A DNA stretch of 64,000 nt from Alkalimarinus coralli (lineage in GTDB: Bacteria; Pseudomonadota; Gammaproteobacteria; Pseudomonadales; Oleiphilaceae): contig NZ_CP096016.1 in assembly GCF_023650515.1 (NCBI RefSeq), forward strand, positions 1,048,513 to 1,112,512. Direction: 5' to 3'. Positions 1 through 9,503 of the stretch are shown piece by piece. The notes below the pieces were generated by a model. The model was not told the origin of the DNA, ran no database searches, and worked only from the letters and a program-made list of their open reading frames with translations. Position numbers and translations under genes: made by a program. Each line of letters starts with the position of its first letter. The first letter of the stretch is position 1.

Positions 1-19
1 TCAGTACGACGACGAGTAA
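1..19 (+). CDS. possible 3' end of an upstream gene (partial)
   Basis: One frame reads QYDDE and then TAA at 17-19, immediately before a strong intrinsic terminator at 30-55. The position of the stop relative to the terminator suggests the last codons of a gene that begins outside the window. Five codons are too few to name a product. Confidence 0.3.
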
Positions 20-29
20 TTCTGGGTGG

Positions 30-55
30 CCGCCCCTGTTTATGGGGCGGTTTTT
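30..55 (+). terminator. Rho-independent terminator
   Basis: A 7-bp perfect GC-rich stem (CCGCCCC with GGGGCGG, 7-nt loop) is followed by five T. It lies ten bases after a TAA codon and ends the unit that enters the window from the left. Confidence 0.8.
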
Positions 56-97
56 CAGGCTTGTTTAAGATTAAGTAAATTAAAATAAATTAGCACT

Positions 98-124
98 TTG
101 AATTTATAATAATTGTGGTATTAT
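98..124 (+). promoter_or_regulatory. probable sigma-70 promoter of the tRNA genes
   Basis: TATTAT at 119-124 (5/6 to TATAAT) is followed by a GC-rich discriminator (GCACCGCG), as expected for stable-RNA promoters. A TTGAAT/TTTGAA box lies 15-16 bp upstream. A perfect TATAAT at 105-110 has no good -35 and is the less likely alternative. Confidence 0.5.
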
Positions 125-138
125 GCACCGCGTTCTAC

Positions 139-232
<94 letters not shown>

Positions 233-248
233 TTTTACTACATTGCAT

Positions 249-325
249 GCGGCTGTAGCTCAGCTGGATAGAGTACCTGGCTACGAACCAGGCGGTCGGA
301 GGTTCGAATCCTCCCAGCCGCGCCA
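249..325 (+). tRNA. tRNA-Arg (anticodon ACG), copy 1
   Basis: This is a 77-nt gene. The acceptor stem GCGGCTG pairs with CAGCCGC, followed by discriminator G and encoded CCA. The anticodon stem CCTGG/CCAGG holds the loop CTACGAA, giving anticodon ACG, which is normally edited to ICG by TadA to read CGU/CGC/CGA. It is identical to the copy at 453-529. Confidence 0.97.
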
Positions 326-383
326 TTATTTCTTCTGATTTCTATATCGTGGTTATAAGTGGGTAAATGCAATAGTTTGAATG

Positions 384-443
384 GCTGTTATAAGACAGTA
401 TGTTCTAGTTTAAGCTGTTATAAGGCAGCATGTTCTAGTTTAA
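384..443 (+). repeat. two-copy 30-bp tandem repeat between the tRNA-Arg genes
   Basis: Positions 384-413 and 414-443 are head-to-tail copies differing at two of 30 positions. Each begins GCTGTTATAAG and ends GTTCTAGTTTAA. The array lies in the spacer between identical tRNA-Arg genes. No function is evident. Confidence 0.9.
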
Positions 444-452
444 AAAGTTTAA

Positions 453-529
453 GCGGCTGTAGCTCAGCTGGATAGAGTACCTGGCTACGAACCAGGCGGT
501 CGGAGGTTCGAATCCTCCCAGCCGCGCCA
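453..529 (+). tRNA. tRNA-Arg (anticodon ACG), copy 2
   Basis: Base-for-base identical to the tRNA-Arg(ACG) at 249-325, including the encoded CCA. It is the last gene of the tRNA cluster and is followed within 10 bases by a terminator. Confidence 0.97.
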
Positions 530-538
530 TAATAGAAA

Positions 539-567
539 AGCTACCCATATGGGTGGCTTTTTTTTTG
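539..567 (+). terminator. Rho-independent terminator of the tRNA operon
   Basis: The stem AGCTACCC/GGGTGGCT (one G-U pair) with an ATAT loop is followed by a run of nine or more T. It sits directly after the second tRNA-Arg. Confidence 0.9.
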
Positions 568-569
568 CC

Positions 570-920
570 TGAATAATTAGCTGCGCAGTTGCTGTTTGTT
601 GCTACTGGGTTTAGATAGAAAGGGGTAATAAGTGATACGCAAATATATAATAACCAATATTCATGGTATTTATATCTAATAAAAACAAATAGATAGTGTT
701 TGAAAACGCCCTTTGTACCGCTCTTTTAGTTGCTTACATGCTGGATAATGGGTACATTACCCAAGATTTTTCACGCGAAATAGTGCTCGTTATTAAGAGG
801 TCGTACTTCTTATAAAGAAATGTACTTCTAAATGACGTAGGGAGTATTTCTAAATGAATAGCACCCTAGTGAATTCTGCTTCGCCGCAAAAATGAAAACA
901 TAACGACAGGTTTCATAATA
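570..920. other. 350-bp intergenic region upstream of oadG
   Basis: AT-rich, with no ORF having coding character. A weak sigma-70-like pair TTGCTT (730-735) and TACATT (753-758) with a 17-bp spacer could serve oadGAB, but the -35 matches only 3/6. No riboswitch-like or repeat structure was recognised. Confidence 0.3.
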
Positions 921-1166
921 ATGACTGAATCATTGATGTCTCAAGCGTTCGAATTAATGGCAGTGGGAATGGGGTTCGTATTCGTATTTCTCATCGTATT
1001 GATCGGCGCTACAACGATTATGTCGAAGTTGGCAATGAAACTTGAGCCGCCGGCACCGGAAGTACCGCTTGCCCCAGCTCAACCTCAACCTGCCACTCCG
1101 ATGAACGACCCTCGACTGATGGCTATTATCTCAGCTGCAGTTGCAAAATATCGCTCGCGCCCATAA
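921..1166 (+). CDS. oadG: oxaloacetate decarboxylase gamma subunit
   Basis: An 81-residue small membrane subunit of the Na+-pumping oxaloacetate decarboxylase. One hydrophobic segment (about residues 13-35, FVFVFLIVLIGATTIM) is followed by a Pro/Ala-rich linker and a short conserved tail (AIISAAVAKYRSR). In this family the gamma chain anchors the soluble alpha chain to the beta pump and binds Zn2+. It is the first gene of oadG-oadA-oadB, 51 bases before the chosen oadA start. Length and order match the family. Confidence 0.92.
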   Translation: MTESLMSQAFELMAVGMGFVFVFLIVLIGATTIMSKLAMKLEPPAPEVPLAPAQPQPATPMNDPRLMAIISAAVAKYRSRP

Positions 1167-1217
1167 GTAGCGAGTTTGATACAACGGAATAAACCTTTAA
1201 CAGAAGGCTTGAATGCA

Positions 1218-2996
1218 ATGACAGATGCTAAAAAACCGTTAGGTATTACCGACGTTGTTTTGCGTGACGCTCACCAGTCACTATTTGCAACGCGCATGCG
1301 TATTGACGACATGCTCCCAATCGCAGAAAAACTAGATAAAGTAGGTTTCTGGTCCCTTGAATCATGGGGTGGTGCTACTTTTGATACATGTATCCGTTTT
1401 CTTGGGGAAGACCCATGGGATAGAATTCGCGAATTCAAAAAAGCGATGCCTAACACTAAGCATCAAATGTTGTTGCGTGGTCAGAACCTGTTAGGTTATC
1501 GCCACTATGCTGATGATGTTGTTGAAAAATTTGTTGAGCGTGCAGCAGTAAACGGAGTCGATGTTTTCCGTGTATTTGACGCAATGAATGACCCTCGCAA
1601 TCTTGAAACTGCGCTTAAAGCAGTTAAGAAGCAAGGTAAGCACGCGCAAGGAACACTGTCTTACACCACCAGCCCGGTTCACAATACTCAGGCATGGGTT
1701 TCTCTGGCAAAACAGATTGAAGATATGGGTGCAGACTCTATCGCAATCAAAGATATGGCAGGTATCATCTCTCCATATGAGTGTTTTGATCTGGTTTCTC
1801 GCCTTAAGCAGGAGACAGACCTGGAAGTTCAGCTGCACTGCCACGCAACCGCTGGTATGTCGGATATGGCTATCCTGAAAGCAATTGAAGCGGGTGTTGA
1901 TCGAGTTGATACGGCTATTTCGTCCATGTCTATGACTTATGGACACTCGGCAACAGAAACTGTCGTTGCTGCCCTTAAAGGTACTGATCGCGATACAGGT
2001 CTTGATCTGTTACTTCTAGAAGAAATTGCTGCTTACTTCCGTGAAGTTCGTAAGAAGTACGCGAAGTTTGAAGGTGCTCTGCGTGGTACTGATTCACGTA
2101 TTCTTGTTGCTCAGGTTCCGGGTGGCATGTTGACCAACATGGAAAATCAGCTGAAAGAGCAGGGTGCGGCAGATAAATTTGACGCTGTTCTTCAAGAAAT
2201 ACCACGTGTACGTGAAGATCTTGGTCATATTCCATTGGTTACACCGACTTCACAAATTGTGGGAACTCAGGCGGTTATCAATGTTTTAACCGGTGAGCGA
2301 TACAAGTCTATTTCTAAAGAGACTCAAGGCATCCTTAAAGGAGAGTATGGCGCAGCCCCTGCACCATATAACAAGGAACTTCAGGATCGAGTGCTTGATG
2401 GTGCAGAAGCGATTACCTGCCGTCCGGCTGACTTGTTGGAAAATGAACTTGATAAAATCATATCTGACGTTGAAACCTTGGCCAAAGATAAGGGCTTTAC
2501 CTTGGCTGAGAATGTCATCGATGATGCACTTAGCTATGCGTTATTCCCTCAAGTTGCCGAGAAGTTTCTTGAAAACCGTGGTAACCCTGATGCGTTTGAG
2601 CCAGTGCCTACCGGTAATGAAGTGAAGGTATCTACCGGTCCAGAGACTTACACTGTGACTGTTGAAGGTCAAGACTATGTAGTTCAGGTTGAAGAAGGCG
2701 GAGATATTTCTGCTGTAGCGCCAGCGGGTGGCAGCGCAGCTCCGGCTCCAGCTTCTCCTGCTGCTGCACCAATGCCGGCGGGCGGTGGTGATCCTGTTCC
2801 TGCTCCTTTGGCCGGAACTATCTTCAAGGTACTTGTATCTGCTGGTCAAGCCGTTCAGGAAGGCGACGTATTAGTTATTCTTGAAGCCATGAAGATGGAA
2901 ACCGAAGTTAGAGCAGCTAAGTCTGGTACAGTCGGTAGCATCAATGTTGCAGTTGGCGACTCTGTTGCAGTTGGCGACACGCTATTAACTATGTAA
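1218..2996 (+). CDS. oadA: oxaloacetate decarboxylase alpha subunit (carboxyltransferase, biotinylated)
   Basis: A 592-residue soluble subunit that moves the carboxyl group of oxaloacetate to biotin, giving pyruvate. The N-terminal carboxyltransferase barrel carries [12 protein letters not shown] and the metal-site motif [12 protein letters not shown] conserved PYC_OADA domain follows. A Pro/Ala linker then leads to a C-terminal biotinyl domain with EAMKMET, target lysine about residue 559. I chose ATG 1218 because AGAAGG lies 10 bases upstream and family proteins start M-T-D-x-K-K-P. A TTG at 1176 would add 14 residues. The product probably works at the membrane with OadG and OadB. Confidence 0.95.
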   Translation: MTDAKKPLGITDVVLRDAHQSLFATRMRIDDMLPIAEKLDKVGFWSLESWGGATFDTCIRFLGEDPWDRIREFKKAMPNTKHQMLLRGQNLLGYRHYADDVVEKFVERAAVNGVDVFRVFDAMNDPRNLETALKAVKKQGKHAQGTLSYTTSPVHNTQAWVSLAKQIEDMGADSIAIKDMAGIISPYECFDLVSRLKQETDLEVQLHCHATAGMSDMAILKAIEAGVDRVDTAISSMSMTYGHSATETVVAALKGTDRDTGLDLLLLEEIAAYFREVRKKYAKFEGALRGTDSRILVAQVPGGMLTNMENQLKEQGAADKFDAVLQEIPRVREDLGHIPLVTPTSQIVGTQAVINVLTGERYKSISKETQGILKGEYGAAPAPYNKELQDRVLDGAEAITCRPADLLENELDKIISDVETLAKDKGFTLAENVIDDALSYALFPQVAEKFLENRGNPDAFEPVPTGNEVKVSTGPETYTVTVEGQDYVVQVEEGGDISAVAPAGGSAAPAPASPAAAPMPAGGGDPVPAPLAGTIFKVLVSAGQAVQEGDVLVILEAMKMETEVRAAKSGTVGSINVAVGDSVAVGDTLLTM

Positions 2997-3011
2997 TAGG
3001 GTTATAAATCG

Positions 3012-4340
3012 ATGGATAATTTACTTAACTTATGGACCGGTAGTGGTCTGTATAACTTGTCTTTAGGTCAGGGTGCAATGATCATCATTTGCCTTGTCCT
3101 TCTGTACATGGCGATTCGGAAGAAGTTCGAGCCATTGCTATTATTACCGATTGGTTTTGGCGGTATTCTTGCCAACATTCCAGAAGCCGGGCTTGCTCTG
3201 TCGGCGGTGGAAAACGCTATTCATTTTCAGAAGCCTGAAGTTTTGCTGGCTTTATCTGATGTATTGAAAGTGCCATATGAAGCTGGTCAGAGTATGACAA
3301 ATGAGGCGTTATATGCATTTAAAGATGCATATAAACATGCTGATAGTGCAACAGTCGCAGCGGCGCAACATATTGCAACTGATCATGGATACGCTAATGG
3401 CATGCTTACTAACTTCTATAATGTTGTTATTGGATCAATGGTTGGCCCGCTGCTTATATTTATGGGTGTTGGCGCCATGACTGATTTTGGTCCTATGCTT
3501 GCTAACCCTAAAACAATTTTGTTGGGTGCTGCTGCTCAGTTTGGCATATTCGGTACCGTTCTAGGTGCTGCCTTGTTAACGAGCTTAGGTATTGATGGCA
3601 TGGCCTTTACAATTGAAGAGGCTGCTACCATTGGTATTATTGGTGGTGCGGACGGTCCAACGTCTATTTTTGTATCAAGTATGCTTGCTCCTCATTTGTT
3701 AGGTGCGATTGCGGTTGCTGCTTATTCTTATATGGCGCTGGTTCCGGTTATTCAGCCGCCAATCATGAATGCTTTAACCACAGCTGAAGAACGTAAAATT
3801 CAAATGGTTCAGCTCCGCACAGTAAGCAAGCTTGAGAAGATATTGTTCCCAATTGCGGTACTAATCCTAGTGGCGTTGTTCCTTCCTGATGCTGCGCCTT
3901 TACTTGGTATGTTTTGTCTTGGTAACTTGATGAAAGAGTCTGGTGTTGTTGATCGCCTTTCAGATACTGCTCAGAACTCTTTAATCAATATTGTGACAAT
4001 CTTCTTGGGTCTTTCAGTGGGCTCAAAGCTAAGCGCCGATAAGTTCCTGGACCTTCAAACGTTGGGCATTCTGTTCCTCGGTATGGCTGCATTTGCTGTT
4101 GGTACGGCTACAGGCGTATTAATGGCTAAACTTATGAATGTGTTTAGCACTCATAAAGTAAACCCGCTGATTGGCTCTGCAGGCGTATCTGCGGTGCCTA
4201 TGGCAGCACGTGTGTCAAACAAAGTGGGCTTGGATAACAATTCTCAGAACTTCTTATTGATGCATGCGATGGGGCCGAACGTAGCTGGCGTTATCGGGTC
4301 GGCAGTCGCTGCGGGCGTCATGATTAAGTTTCTTGGGTAA
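3012..4340 (+). CDS. oadB: oxaloacetate decarboxylase beta subunit, Na+ pump
   Basis: A 442-residue polytopic membrane protein that decarboxylates carboxybiotin and exports Na+. Family signatures include [15 protein letters not shown], the long segment around [13 protein letters not shown] (about residue 215), and the C-terminal [18 protein letters not shown] run of hydrophobic segments spans the length. The N-terminal third has a hydrophilic insert (about residues 75-130) with several Lys/His, as seen in many beta chains. It follows oadA by 15 bases and ends the operon at a strong terminator. Confidence 0.95.
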   Translation: MDNLLNLWTGSGLYNLSLGQGAMIIICLVLLYMAIRKKFEPLLLLPIGFGGILANIPEAGLALSAVENAIHFQKPEVLLALSDVLKVPYEAGQSMTNEALYAFKDAYKHADSATVAAAQHIATDHGYANGMLTNFYNVVIGSMVGPLLIFMGVGAMTDFGPMLANPKTILLGAAAQFGIFGTVLGAALLTSLGIDGMAFTIEEAATIGIIGGADGPTSIFVSSMLAPHLLGAIAVAAYSYMALVPVIQPPIMNALTTAEERKIQMVQLRTVSKLEKILFPIAVLILVALFLPDAAPLLGMFCLGNLMKESGVVDRLSDTAQNSLINIVTIFLGLSVGSKLSADKFLDLQTLGILFLGMAAFAVGTATGVLMAKLMNVFSTHKVNPLIGSAGVSAVPMAARVSNKVGLDNNSQNFLLMHAMGPNVAGVIGSAVAAGVMIKFLG

Positions 4341-4350
4341 TGGCTAGCAA

Positions 4351-4379
4351 GAACAATAGAGACTTACTCTCTATTGTTC
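4351..4379 (+). other. perfect 11-bp stem-loop after oadB
   Basis: GAACAATAGAG pairs perfectly with CTCTATTGTTC across a 7-nt loop. There is no T run, so it is probably not a terminator by itself. It sits 17 bases before the true terminator and could protect the 3' end of the oad mRNA. Confidence 0.6.
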
Positions 4380-4395
4380 AAACTGGTTGTAAAGC

Positions 4396-4438
4396 AAAGC
4401 CTCTGCTTTTTTGAAGCAGGGGCTTTTTATTTTTTAGT
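4396..4438. terminator. bidirectional terminator between oadB and the mscS-like gene
   Basis: A 13-bp stem (AAAGCCTCTGCTT with AAGCAGGGGCTTT, one G-U) and a 5-nt loop are followed on the plus strand by a T-rich tract. The convergent minus-strand gene ends inside this tract. On the minus strand the same hairpin is followed by a weaker U-rich run. Confidence 0.85.
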
Positions 4439-5506
4439 CTGATTTTCTTTATCCAGCTCTGACTTAAAGTTGGTGAGTTTTGTTTCAATGGCTTCAAGGT
4501 GCTCAATTCTATGCTGTAGCTTATTGATCTCTTCCTCGTCTGTGGTGTTTGCCAGTATGCCTACCAGCTTTTCTTTCCCGCTTGATATCCGCTTGAGCTT
4601 TTTTGATATGTAGCCTAGTGTTTCTGCTTGCTCAGCTTTATCAAATAAAATACTTTCTATTTCGACCTCATTAGGGCTTTCGTTTGTTGTGGTGCTATTT
4701 TGTGTACGGGCTATAAAGTGATGGTCTGGGTTGTATGCGCGGGTGTTCATAAAGTTAGGCGATACGATTTCAATACCATTGCCCTGAAGAGTATCCAAAA
4801 TGTTTTTGTGCAGCTCAGAGCGTGCGGTAATGATTTTTTTGACCTCTTTAAGGAGACCCGAAACTCGATAGAGTACGGAAAAGTCCCCAAGCGATATAAC
4901 TTGAACAAAGGGTGACTCTAAATCACACAGTACTGCGGCTTCCAATAAATGCGTTTCGATTGCTTTTCGGTTGACGTCATACCCAAGACTGACCTCAGCT
5001 GAGATAACAGTGCCCTCGACATGAATAACCTTGGTGGGGTTTGTTACCAAGTACAGGTTGGGAAGGGTGGTGAGGTCTCGATCTTCGGTCTGAATCTCAA
5101 CATGCAGTAACCCTCGTTCAGACACTCGCCCAAAATGTCCTTCTACACGGATGAAGTCTCCTATCCTAAATACCTTTACACCCTTTAACATCAACCCTGC
5201 CATTGCATTACCTACAAACGTTGTAGAAGAAAGTGCAATAGCAGCACTGATGATAATGCCGAGTAAACTGAATATCTGGCCTTTGATTGCATCACTGATC
5301 GGTAATGATATGAGGATTGCAATAATGCCTATGAACGTGAAGACAATCATAAGTAGCTGCTGACGGAGTAGCTTTCCCTGATTTTTGGAAAGCCTGTTCA
5401 GTGTGACCCGGTTGGTCGCAATTAATAGCGCAAGAACGACCGTAGTGGTTATTACTGAGGGTAAGTAGGGATGGTAGCCAGTTAGCCAATCTAAAAATGT
5501 TTGCAT
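4427..5506 (-). CDS. MscS-family mechanosensitive channel
   Basis: A 359-residue membrane protein. Three hydrophobic segments occupy about residues 10-120. They are followed by an MscS pore-and-beta region with AMAGLMLKGVKVFRIGDFIRVEG and the GRVSERGLLHVEIQTEDRDLTTLPN block, where a short beta domain meets the membrane in this family. The C-terminus (about 290-359) is charged and predicted coiled-coil. It probably opens under membrane tension to release solutes. The start is ATG 5506, which begins just before the first hydrophobic segment; ATG 5539 would add 11 residues. It converges on oadB and is divergent from the fliT-like gene. Confidence 0.85.
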   Translation of the reverse strand: MQTFLDWLTGYHPYLPSVITTTVVLALLIATNRVTLNRLSKNQGKLLRQQLLMIVFTFIGIIAILISLPISDAIKGQIFSLLGIIISAAIALSSTTFVGNAMAGLMLKGVKVFRIGDFIRVEGHFGRVSERGLLHVEIQTEDRDLTTLPNLYLVTNPTKVIHVEGTVISAEVSLGYDVNRKAIETHLLEAAVLCDLESPFVQVISLGDFSVLYRVSGLLKEVKKIITARSELHKNILDTLQGNGIEIVSPNFMNTRAYNPDHHFIARTQNSTTTNESPNEVEIESILFDKAEQAETLGYISKKLKRISSGKEKLVGILANTTDEEEINKLQHRIEHLEAIETKLTNFKSELDKENQTKK

Positions 5507-5645
5507 ATAAGAGCATCCGTTCTTGTAAGCAGGTTTCATTAATCGTTTAGTGGAATATAACCTTTTATCGAATTAAACTGAAAGCATTGCTTGGTTGAAT
5601 ATGTGTTTCGCCAGCTTGCTTAAGACTATTCCTTCGAGAGAGTTT

Positions 5646-5954
5646 ATGAATCAACAATTTGAAAAACTGGCGGTATTTATTCGCAATCTGGAAGCTGCGC
5701 TGGAAAAGGCTGACTGGGATGAGGTCGCCAGACTTGATTTGTCTGCCAAAAATATTATCAGTGAGTGCGTCTCATCAGCCGCTGCGCAGGAAGATCGCCA
5801 AGCGCTAAGTCAACTTCTTATTAAGCTACAATCTGTTTATGATCGCCTAAGCGCTGGAAATATGGAGCGAAAGATGGAGTTGGGGCATGAGTTGAAGAAG
5901 TTGCACAAAGAGCGAAATGCGATTAGCCAGTATATACAGTCGTCAGGTTACTGA
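5646..5954 (+). CDS. fliT: FliT-like flagellar export chaperone
   Basis: A 102-residue, all-helical, charged protein with no membrane segment. Size, helix pattern and position directly upstream of fleQ match the small FliT/FleP-type proteins that lie between fliS and fleQ in Pseudomonas. FliT chaperones the cap protein FliD. Here fliC, fliD and fliS are not adjacent: the upstream neighbour is the divergent mscS-like gene. ATG 5646 is chosen over 5595 because GAGAG lies upstream and the N-terminal extension has no family character. Sequence motifs are weak, so the assignment leans on context. Confidence 0.55.
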   Translation: MNQQFEKLAVFIRNLEAALEKADWDEVARLDLSAKNIISECVSSAAAQEDRQALSQLLIKLQSVYDRLSAGNMERKMELGHELKKLHKERNAISQYIQSSGY

Positions 5955-6060
5955 CCCTGCTGCCGTTCCCTGTGCTGCTCAAATATTGCACTATTTATAC
6001 GCCAAAAAAACGTTCTTTACGTGCCTGTGACACTATATTGTTGAAATATACGTCATTAAT

Positions 6061-6089
6061 TTGACCAATCCTGTTTTACCTACTTTAAT
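6061..6089 (+). promoter_or_regulatory. probable sigma-70 promoter of fleQ
   Basis: TTGACC (5/6) and TTTAAT (5/6) are separated by exactly 17 bp. Transcription would start near 6096, giving a leader of about 158 nt. A housekeeping promoter for fleQ fits its role as the top regulator. The 5955-6253 gap otherwise shows only AT-rich sequence. Confidence 0.6.
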
Positions 6090-6253
6090 ACTCATATAAG
6101 TAATAAGAACTCGCTATAGGCTACTGATTTTTTAGAAATTTAGCTTATTGTTCCTTGTGGTGATTGTCGGGTTCCTGATCTTCAATATCAATTACTTCTA
6201 CAATATTAGTAATAACAAATATATTTATAACTACGATAAGGGTTTGCTGTCCC

Positions 6254-7702
6254 ATGCGGAAGGAAATGAAGATTTTGTTAATTCACGATGACCCGCTTTT
6301 GCGTCGTGATCTGAGGGTTATTCTTGAGTTTTTGGACGAAGAAGTGGTCGAGTGCGGTACTCAGGACTGGCTAGAGTGTATTAACAATGAGTTTGATTCC
6401 ACCGAAGAGTTATCGTTAGTTTTTATCGACTCTAGGGCAGAAAAAATGCCTGGCTTCTTGGAGTCATTGAATGGCCTGGATGCAGGCATACCCGTATTGG
6501 TTTCTGCTGACAGCTCACTAGACGCGGTTGACGAAGAGCTGCGCAAGAAGGTCATTGCAAAACTGGAATTCCCTCTCAATTACAACAAAACCATTGATAG
6601 TTTGTATCGAGCACAAGTATTCCGTGAGCAGTTTTCGAGTCGCAGAGTAAGAGGCCAGCAAAGGCAAGTTCAGCTATTCAGGAGCCTGGTAGGAACGAGT
6701 CGCGGTATTCACAATGTACGAGAGTTGATGTCTCAGGTTGCGGATAAAGACGTGAGTGTTCTGATCACTGGTGAATCAGGAACGGGCAAAGAGGTTGTTG
6801 CTCGCAATCTTCATTATAACTCTCACAGAAGAAACAAGCCTTTTGTACCGGTTAACTGCGGTGCGATCCCTGCGGAGCTACTGGAAAGTGAGCTTTTTGG
6901 TCACGAAAAAGGCGCTTTTACCGGCGCCATAACAGCCAGGGCCGGGCGCTTTGAGCTGGCAGAAGGAGGGACTCTTTTTCTCGATGAAATCGGTGATATG
7001 CCCCTCAATATGCAAGTTAAAATTCTGCGGGTGCTGCAAGAGCGAACATTTGAACGGGTAGGAGGTAATAAAACGCTTAAGAGTGACGTAAGAGTAATTG
7101 CTGCCACCCATAAAGATCTGGAAGAGATGATTGTCGATGGATCTTTCAGAGAAGATTTATATTATCGCCTCAATGTATTCCCAATTGAAATGCCGTCTTT
7201 AAAAGAGCGTGTGGAAGATATCCCGCTTTTGATGAACGAGCTAATATCCCGAATGGAAACTGAAAAGCGCGGCTCGATTCGGTTTAACTCGGCCGCTATT
7301 ATGAGCCTGTGTCGCCATGAATGGCCGGGAAATGTCCGTGAACTCGCCAATTTGGTAGAGCGATTGTCGATTACACATCCGTATGACGTGATTGGTGTGC
7401 AGGAGTTACCTAACAAGTACCGACATATCGATGATGGTGATGAAAATCTGGCTGCGCTCGACAGCTCGATGCCTGTTGCTCCGCCTGTACTTGGCGTCGA
7501 TGCTCCTGCGCTGCTGCCTGTCAATGGTGTTGATTTGAAGGACTATCTGGCCAATCTGGAAAAGACCTTGATTCAACAAGCACTGGATGAAGCGTCGGGT
7601 GTTGTTGCCCGTGCAGCTGAAAAGCTTAGGATCAGGCGCACGACTTTGGTTGAGAAAGTCAGGAAGTACGGGCTAAACAATAAGGAGGATGATCAGTCCT
7701 AG
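6254..7702 (+). CDS. fleQ: FleQ, master sigma-54 activator of flagellar genes
   Basis: A 482-residue enhancer-binding protein. Residues 1-120 are a degenerate receiver. A FleQ-specific [10 protein letters not shown] stretch at 141-150 follows; in Pseudomonas FleQ this arginine region binds c-di-GMP. The AAA+ core has Walker A GESGTGKE (173-180), GAFTGA (220-225) for sigma-54 contact and Walker [11 protein letters not shown]. The C-terminus is a Fis-type helix-turn-helix ([21 protein letters not shown]). The start is ATG 6254 with AAGGG upstream, matching the Pseudomonas FleQ N-terminus; ATG 6266 is an alternative. It should activate fleSR and basal-body promoters and respond to FlhG. Confidence 0.95.
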   Translation: MRKEMKILLIHDDPLLRRDLRVILEFLDEEVVECGTQDWLECINNEFDSTEELSLVFIDSRAEKMPGFLESLNGLDAGIPVLVSADSSLDAVDEELRKKVIAKLEFPLNYNKTIDSLYRAQVFREQFSSRRVRGQQRQVQLFRSLVGTSRGIHNVRELMSQVADKDVSVLITGESGTGKEVVARNLHYNSHRRNKPFVPVNCGAIPAELLESELFGHEKGAFTGAITARAGRFELAEGGTLFLDEIGDMPLNMQVKILRVLQERTFERVGGNKTLKSDVRVIAATHKDLEEMIVDGSFREDLYYRLNVFPIEMPSLKERVEDIPLLMNELISRMETEKRGSIRFNSAAIMSLCRHEWPGNVRELANLVERLSITHPYDVIGVQELPNKYRHIDDGDENLAALDSSMPVAPPVLGVDAPALLPVNGVDLKDYLANLEKTLIQQALDEASGVVARAAEKLRIRRTTLVEKVRKYGLNNKEDDQS

Positions 7703-7782
7703 CACTTCGCTTAGCTGCACTTAATCCATCGCGCTATTGGCCGAAATGGCTTCAAATAACTGACTCCGACCAGGCTTCTCGA

Positions 7783-7802
7783 GGTGTGCGTGCTCGCACA
7801 CC
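7783..7802 (+). terminator. strong hairpin after fleQ, possible terminator
   Basis: GGTGTGCG pairs perfectly with CGCACACC over a TGCT loop, about 80 bases after the fleQ stop. The following bases are only moderately T-rich, so termination efficiency is uncertain. The rest of the 432-bp fleQ-fleS gap holds the sigma-54 site at 7986 and nothing else I recognise. Confidence 0.45.
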
Positions 7803-7985
7803 GCTATCATTTTCAAACATATGAATTTCCTTTATTTGTGTTACCTTTCCTCAATTCGCAATCCTTCTTACTTGAACTGAAACCCGTCTATATCTTTCTC
7901 TGTCATTTGTTTTTCGCGTCGTATTATTGACTCCTATGTTTTTAGTGTATCTATAAATTGCTGAAATATAACGATAAACCTGTGA

Positions 7986-8001
7986 TGGCATACTAAGTGC
8001 T
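7986..8001 (+). promoter_or_regulatory. sigma-54 promoter of fleSR
   Basis: TGGCATA-N4-GTGCT matches the -24/-12 consensus TGGCACG-N4-TTGCW at 9 of 12 positions, with the invariant GG and GC ten bases apart. It lies 134 bases before fleS. In Pseudomonas fleSR is a FleQ- and RpoN-dependent class II operon, so position and class agree. Confidence 0.6.
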
Positions 8002-8134
8002 TTAAGCTGGGTATATCAAATCTAGCAACGTTTTCTCGCTTGGTATAGTCACTTGGGCTGAGTAACGTAGCTCTAGTAACTAAAGTTTTCTTCAGTGGTC
8101 ATGTTTTGATCATGACATACGAAAGGGGAGCAAA

Positions 8135-9484
8135 ATGAATTATCAGGAACCTATTATGCTGGCCAACGTGGCAGGTATTCCAAAAGGAAGACTTGTTGAG
8201 TCATATGGTGGCGCATTTAAACGGCAGGGCAAAGAGTCGAGCGTTCGCAATATTGACACTCTATTTTCTGATGGAGATGTTGCTGGTGCAATGCTGCCAG
8301 AGTCCGAGCTATCGGGTACTGATAGTTCAACGGGTGGAGAGGGGGCCCCGGTAGAGCAGGCATTAGAGCTGTTCAGTCGTATGTCGGTGCAATTAACAGA
8401 CTCTTATCGAACGCTCGAAAAGCGAGTCAGTCAGCTGAATGGGGAGTTAAATACCGAAGTTGAACAGCGCAGGCAGGAGCTTGAAGAAAAAGAGCGAATT
8501 GCGGATCGCTTGTCAACGCTGCTTGACGTACTCCCGGCAGGGGTTGTGGTGCTGGATGGTAAAGGCATTGTCAATGAGTGTAATCCAGCCGCGCTGGGGT
8601 TATTAGGTGAACCTTTACTGGGAGAGAACTGGGTCAATATCATTAAGCGTTGCTTTGCACCACGCCACGATGATGGTCATGAAGTCTCACTCAAAGATGG
8701 GCGTCGTGTTCGTATCGAAACCCGCTCAATGTCGGAGGGGCCTGGCCAATTAGTGCTTTTAACCGATTTAACCGAGACGCGAGAGTTGCAGGCCAAAGTG
8801 AGTCGAACGGAGCGCTTGTCCTCGTTAGGTCGCATGGTTGCATCGTTAGCACATCAAATTAGAACACCGCTTTCGACAGCCATGCTTTATGCGGGTCACC
8901 TAAATCAGCCAGAAATCAGTGATGAGATGAGACAGAAGTGCGCAGGTAAAATCATGTCCAGACTGACGCATCTGGAACACCAGATTAGAGACATGCTGGT
9001 ATTTGCTAAAGGCGAGACTCGGTTGGCGGAAAGTATTAAGGCATCAGACTTGTTTGATCAGTTAAAGCTTGCTGCCGACACGCCCATAAAGAACGCTAAT
9101 GCCAAAGTTGAATGGCATGACGCATCGGAAAATACTTTTTTATTATGCAATAGAGACACATTGATTGGGGCCTGTTTGAACCTGATTAACAACAGCCTAG
9201 AGGCAAAGCCTGACAATGTAGAGCTGAGCGTCAAAATACTGTCACCTGGTAAAGGTTATATCAATATAGAAGTATCAGACAATGGGCCTGGTTTTTCGGC
9301 TGAACAAAAAAATAAAATTCTAGACGCTTTTTATACCACGAAATCGCACGGTACAGGGCTGGGGTTGCCAGTGGTTCAAGCTGTTGTGAAAGCGCATCAT
9401 GGGCGTTTTTATATCACTTCAAATGATACAGGCGCCAAGGCGGTGATTACGCTGCCGGTACACGAACAGCAGAGCAAAGCATAG
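8135..9484 (+). CDS. fleS: FleS, flagellar sensor histidine kinase
   Basis: A 449-residue cytoplasmic kinase with no membrane segments. A coiled coil (about 75-125) leads into a PAS domain (about 126-215). The phosphoacceptor helix follows, with H240 in LAHQIRTPLS. The catalytic ATPase domain has an N-box (LINNSLEAKP), G1 (DNGPGFS) and G2 (GTGLGLPVV). It should phosphorylate FleR, encoded 20 bases downstream. ATG 8135 has AGGGGAG upstream. In the polar-flagellum hierarchy FleSR switches on hook and rod operons with sigma-54. Confidence 0.92.
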   Translation: MNYQEPIMLANVAGIPKGRLVESYGGAFKRQGKESSVRNIDTLFSDGDVAGAMLPESELSGTDSSTGGEGAPVEQALELFSRMSVQLTDSYRTLEKRVSQLNGELNTEVEQRRQELEEKERIADRLSTLLDVLPAGVVVLDGKGIVNECNPAALGLLGEPLLGENWVNIIKRCFAPRHDDGHEVSLKDGRRVRIETRSMSEGPGQLVLLTDLTETRELQAKVSRTERLSSLGRMVASLAHQIRTPLSTAMLYAGHLNQPEISDEMRQKCAGKIMSRLTHLEHQIRDMLVFAKGETRLAESIKASDLFDQLKLAADTPIKNANAKVEWHDASENTFLLCNRDTLIGACLNLINNSLEAKPDNVELSVKILSPGKGYINIEVSDNGPGFSAEQKNKILDAFYTTKSHGTGLGLPVVQAVVKAHHGRFYITSNDTGAKAVITLPVHEQQSKA

Positions 9485-9503
9485 TTGATTGTGGAGAATT
9501 ATG

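Noticed and set aside
1491-1946. 151-codon minus-strand ORF inside oadA
   Set aside because: It is antisense to a clear oadA coding region, Cys/Asn-rich and without family resemblance; a shadow frame.
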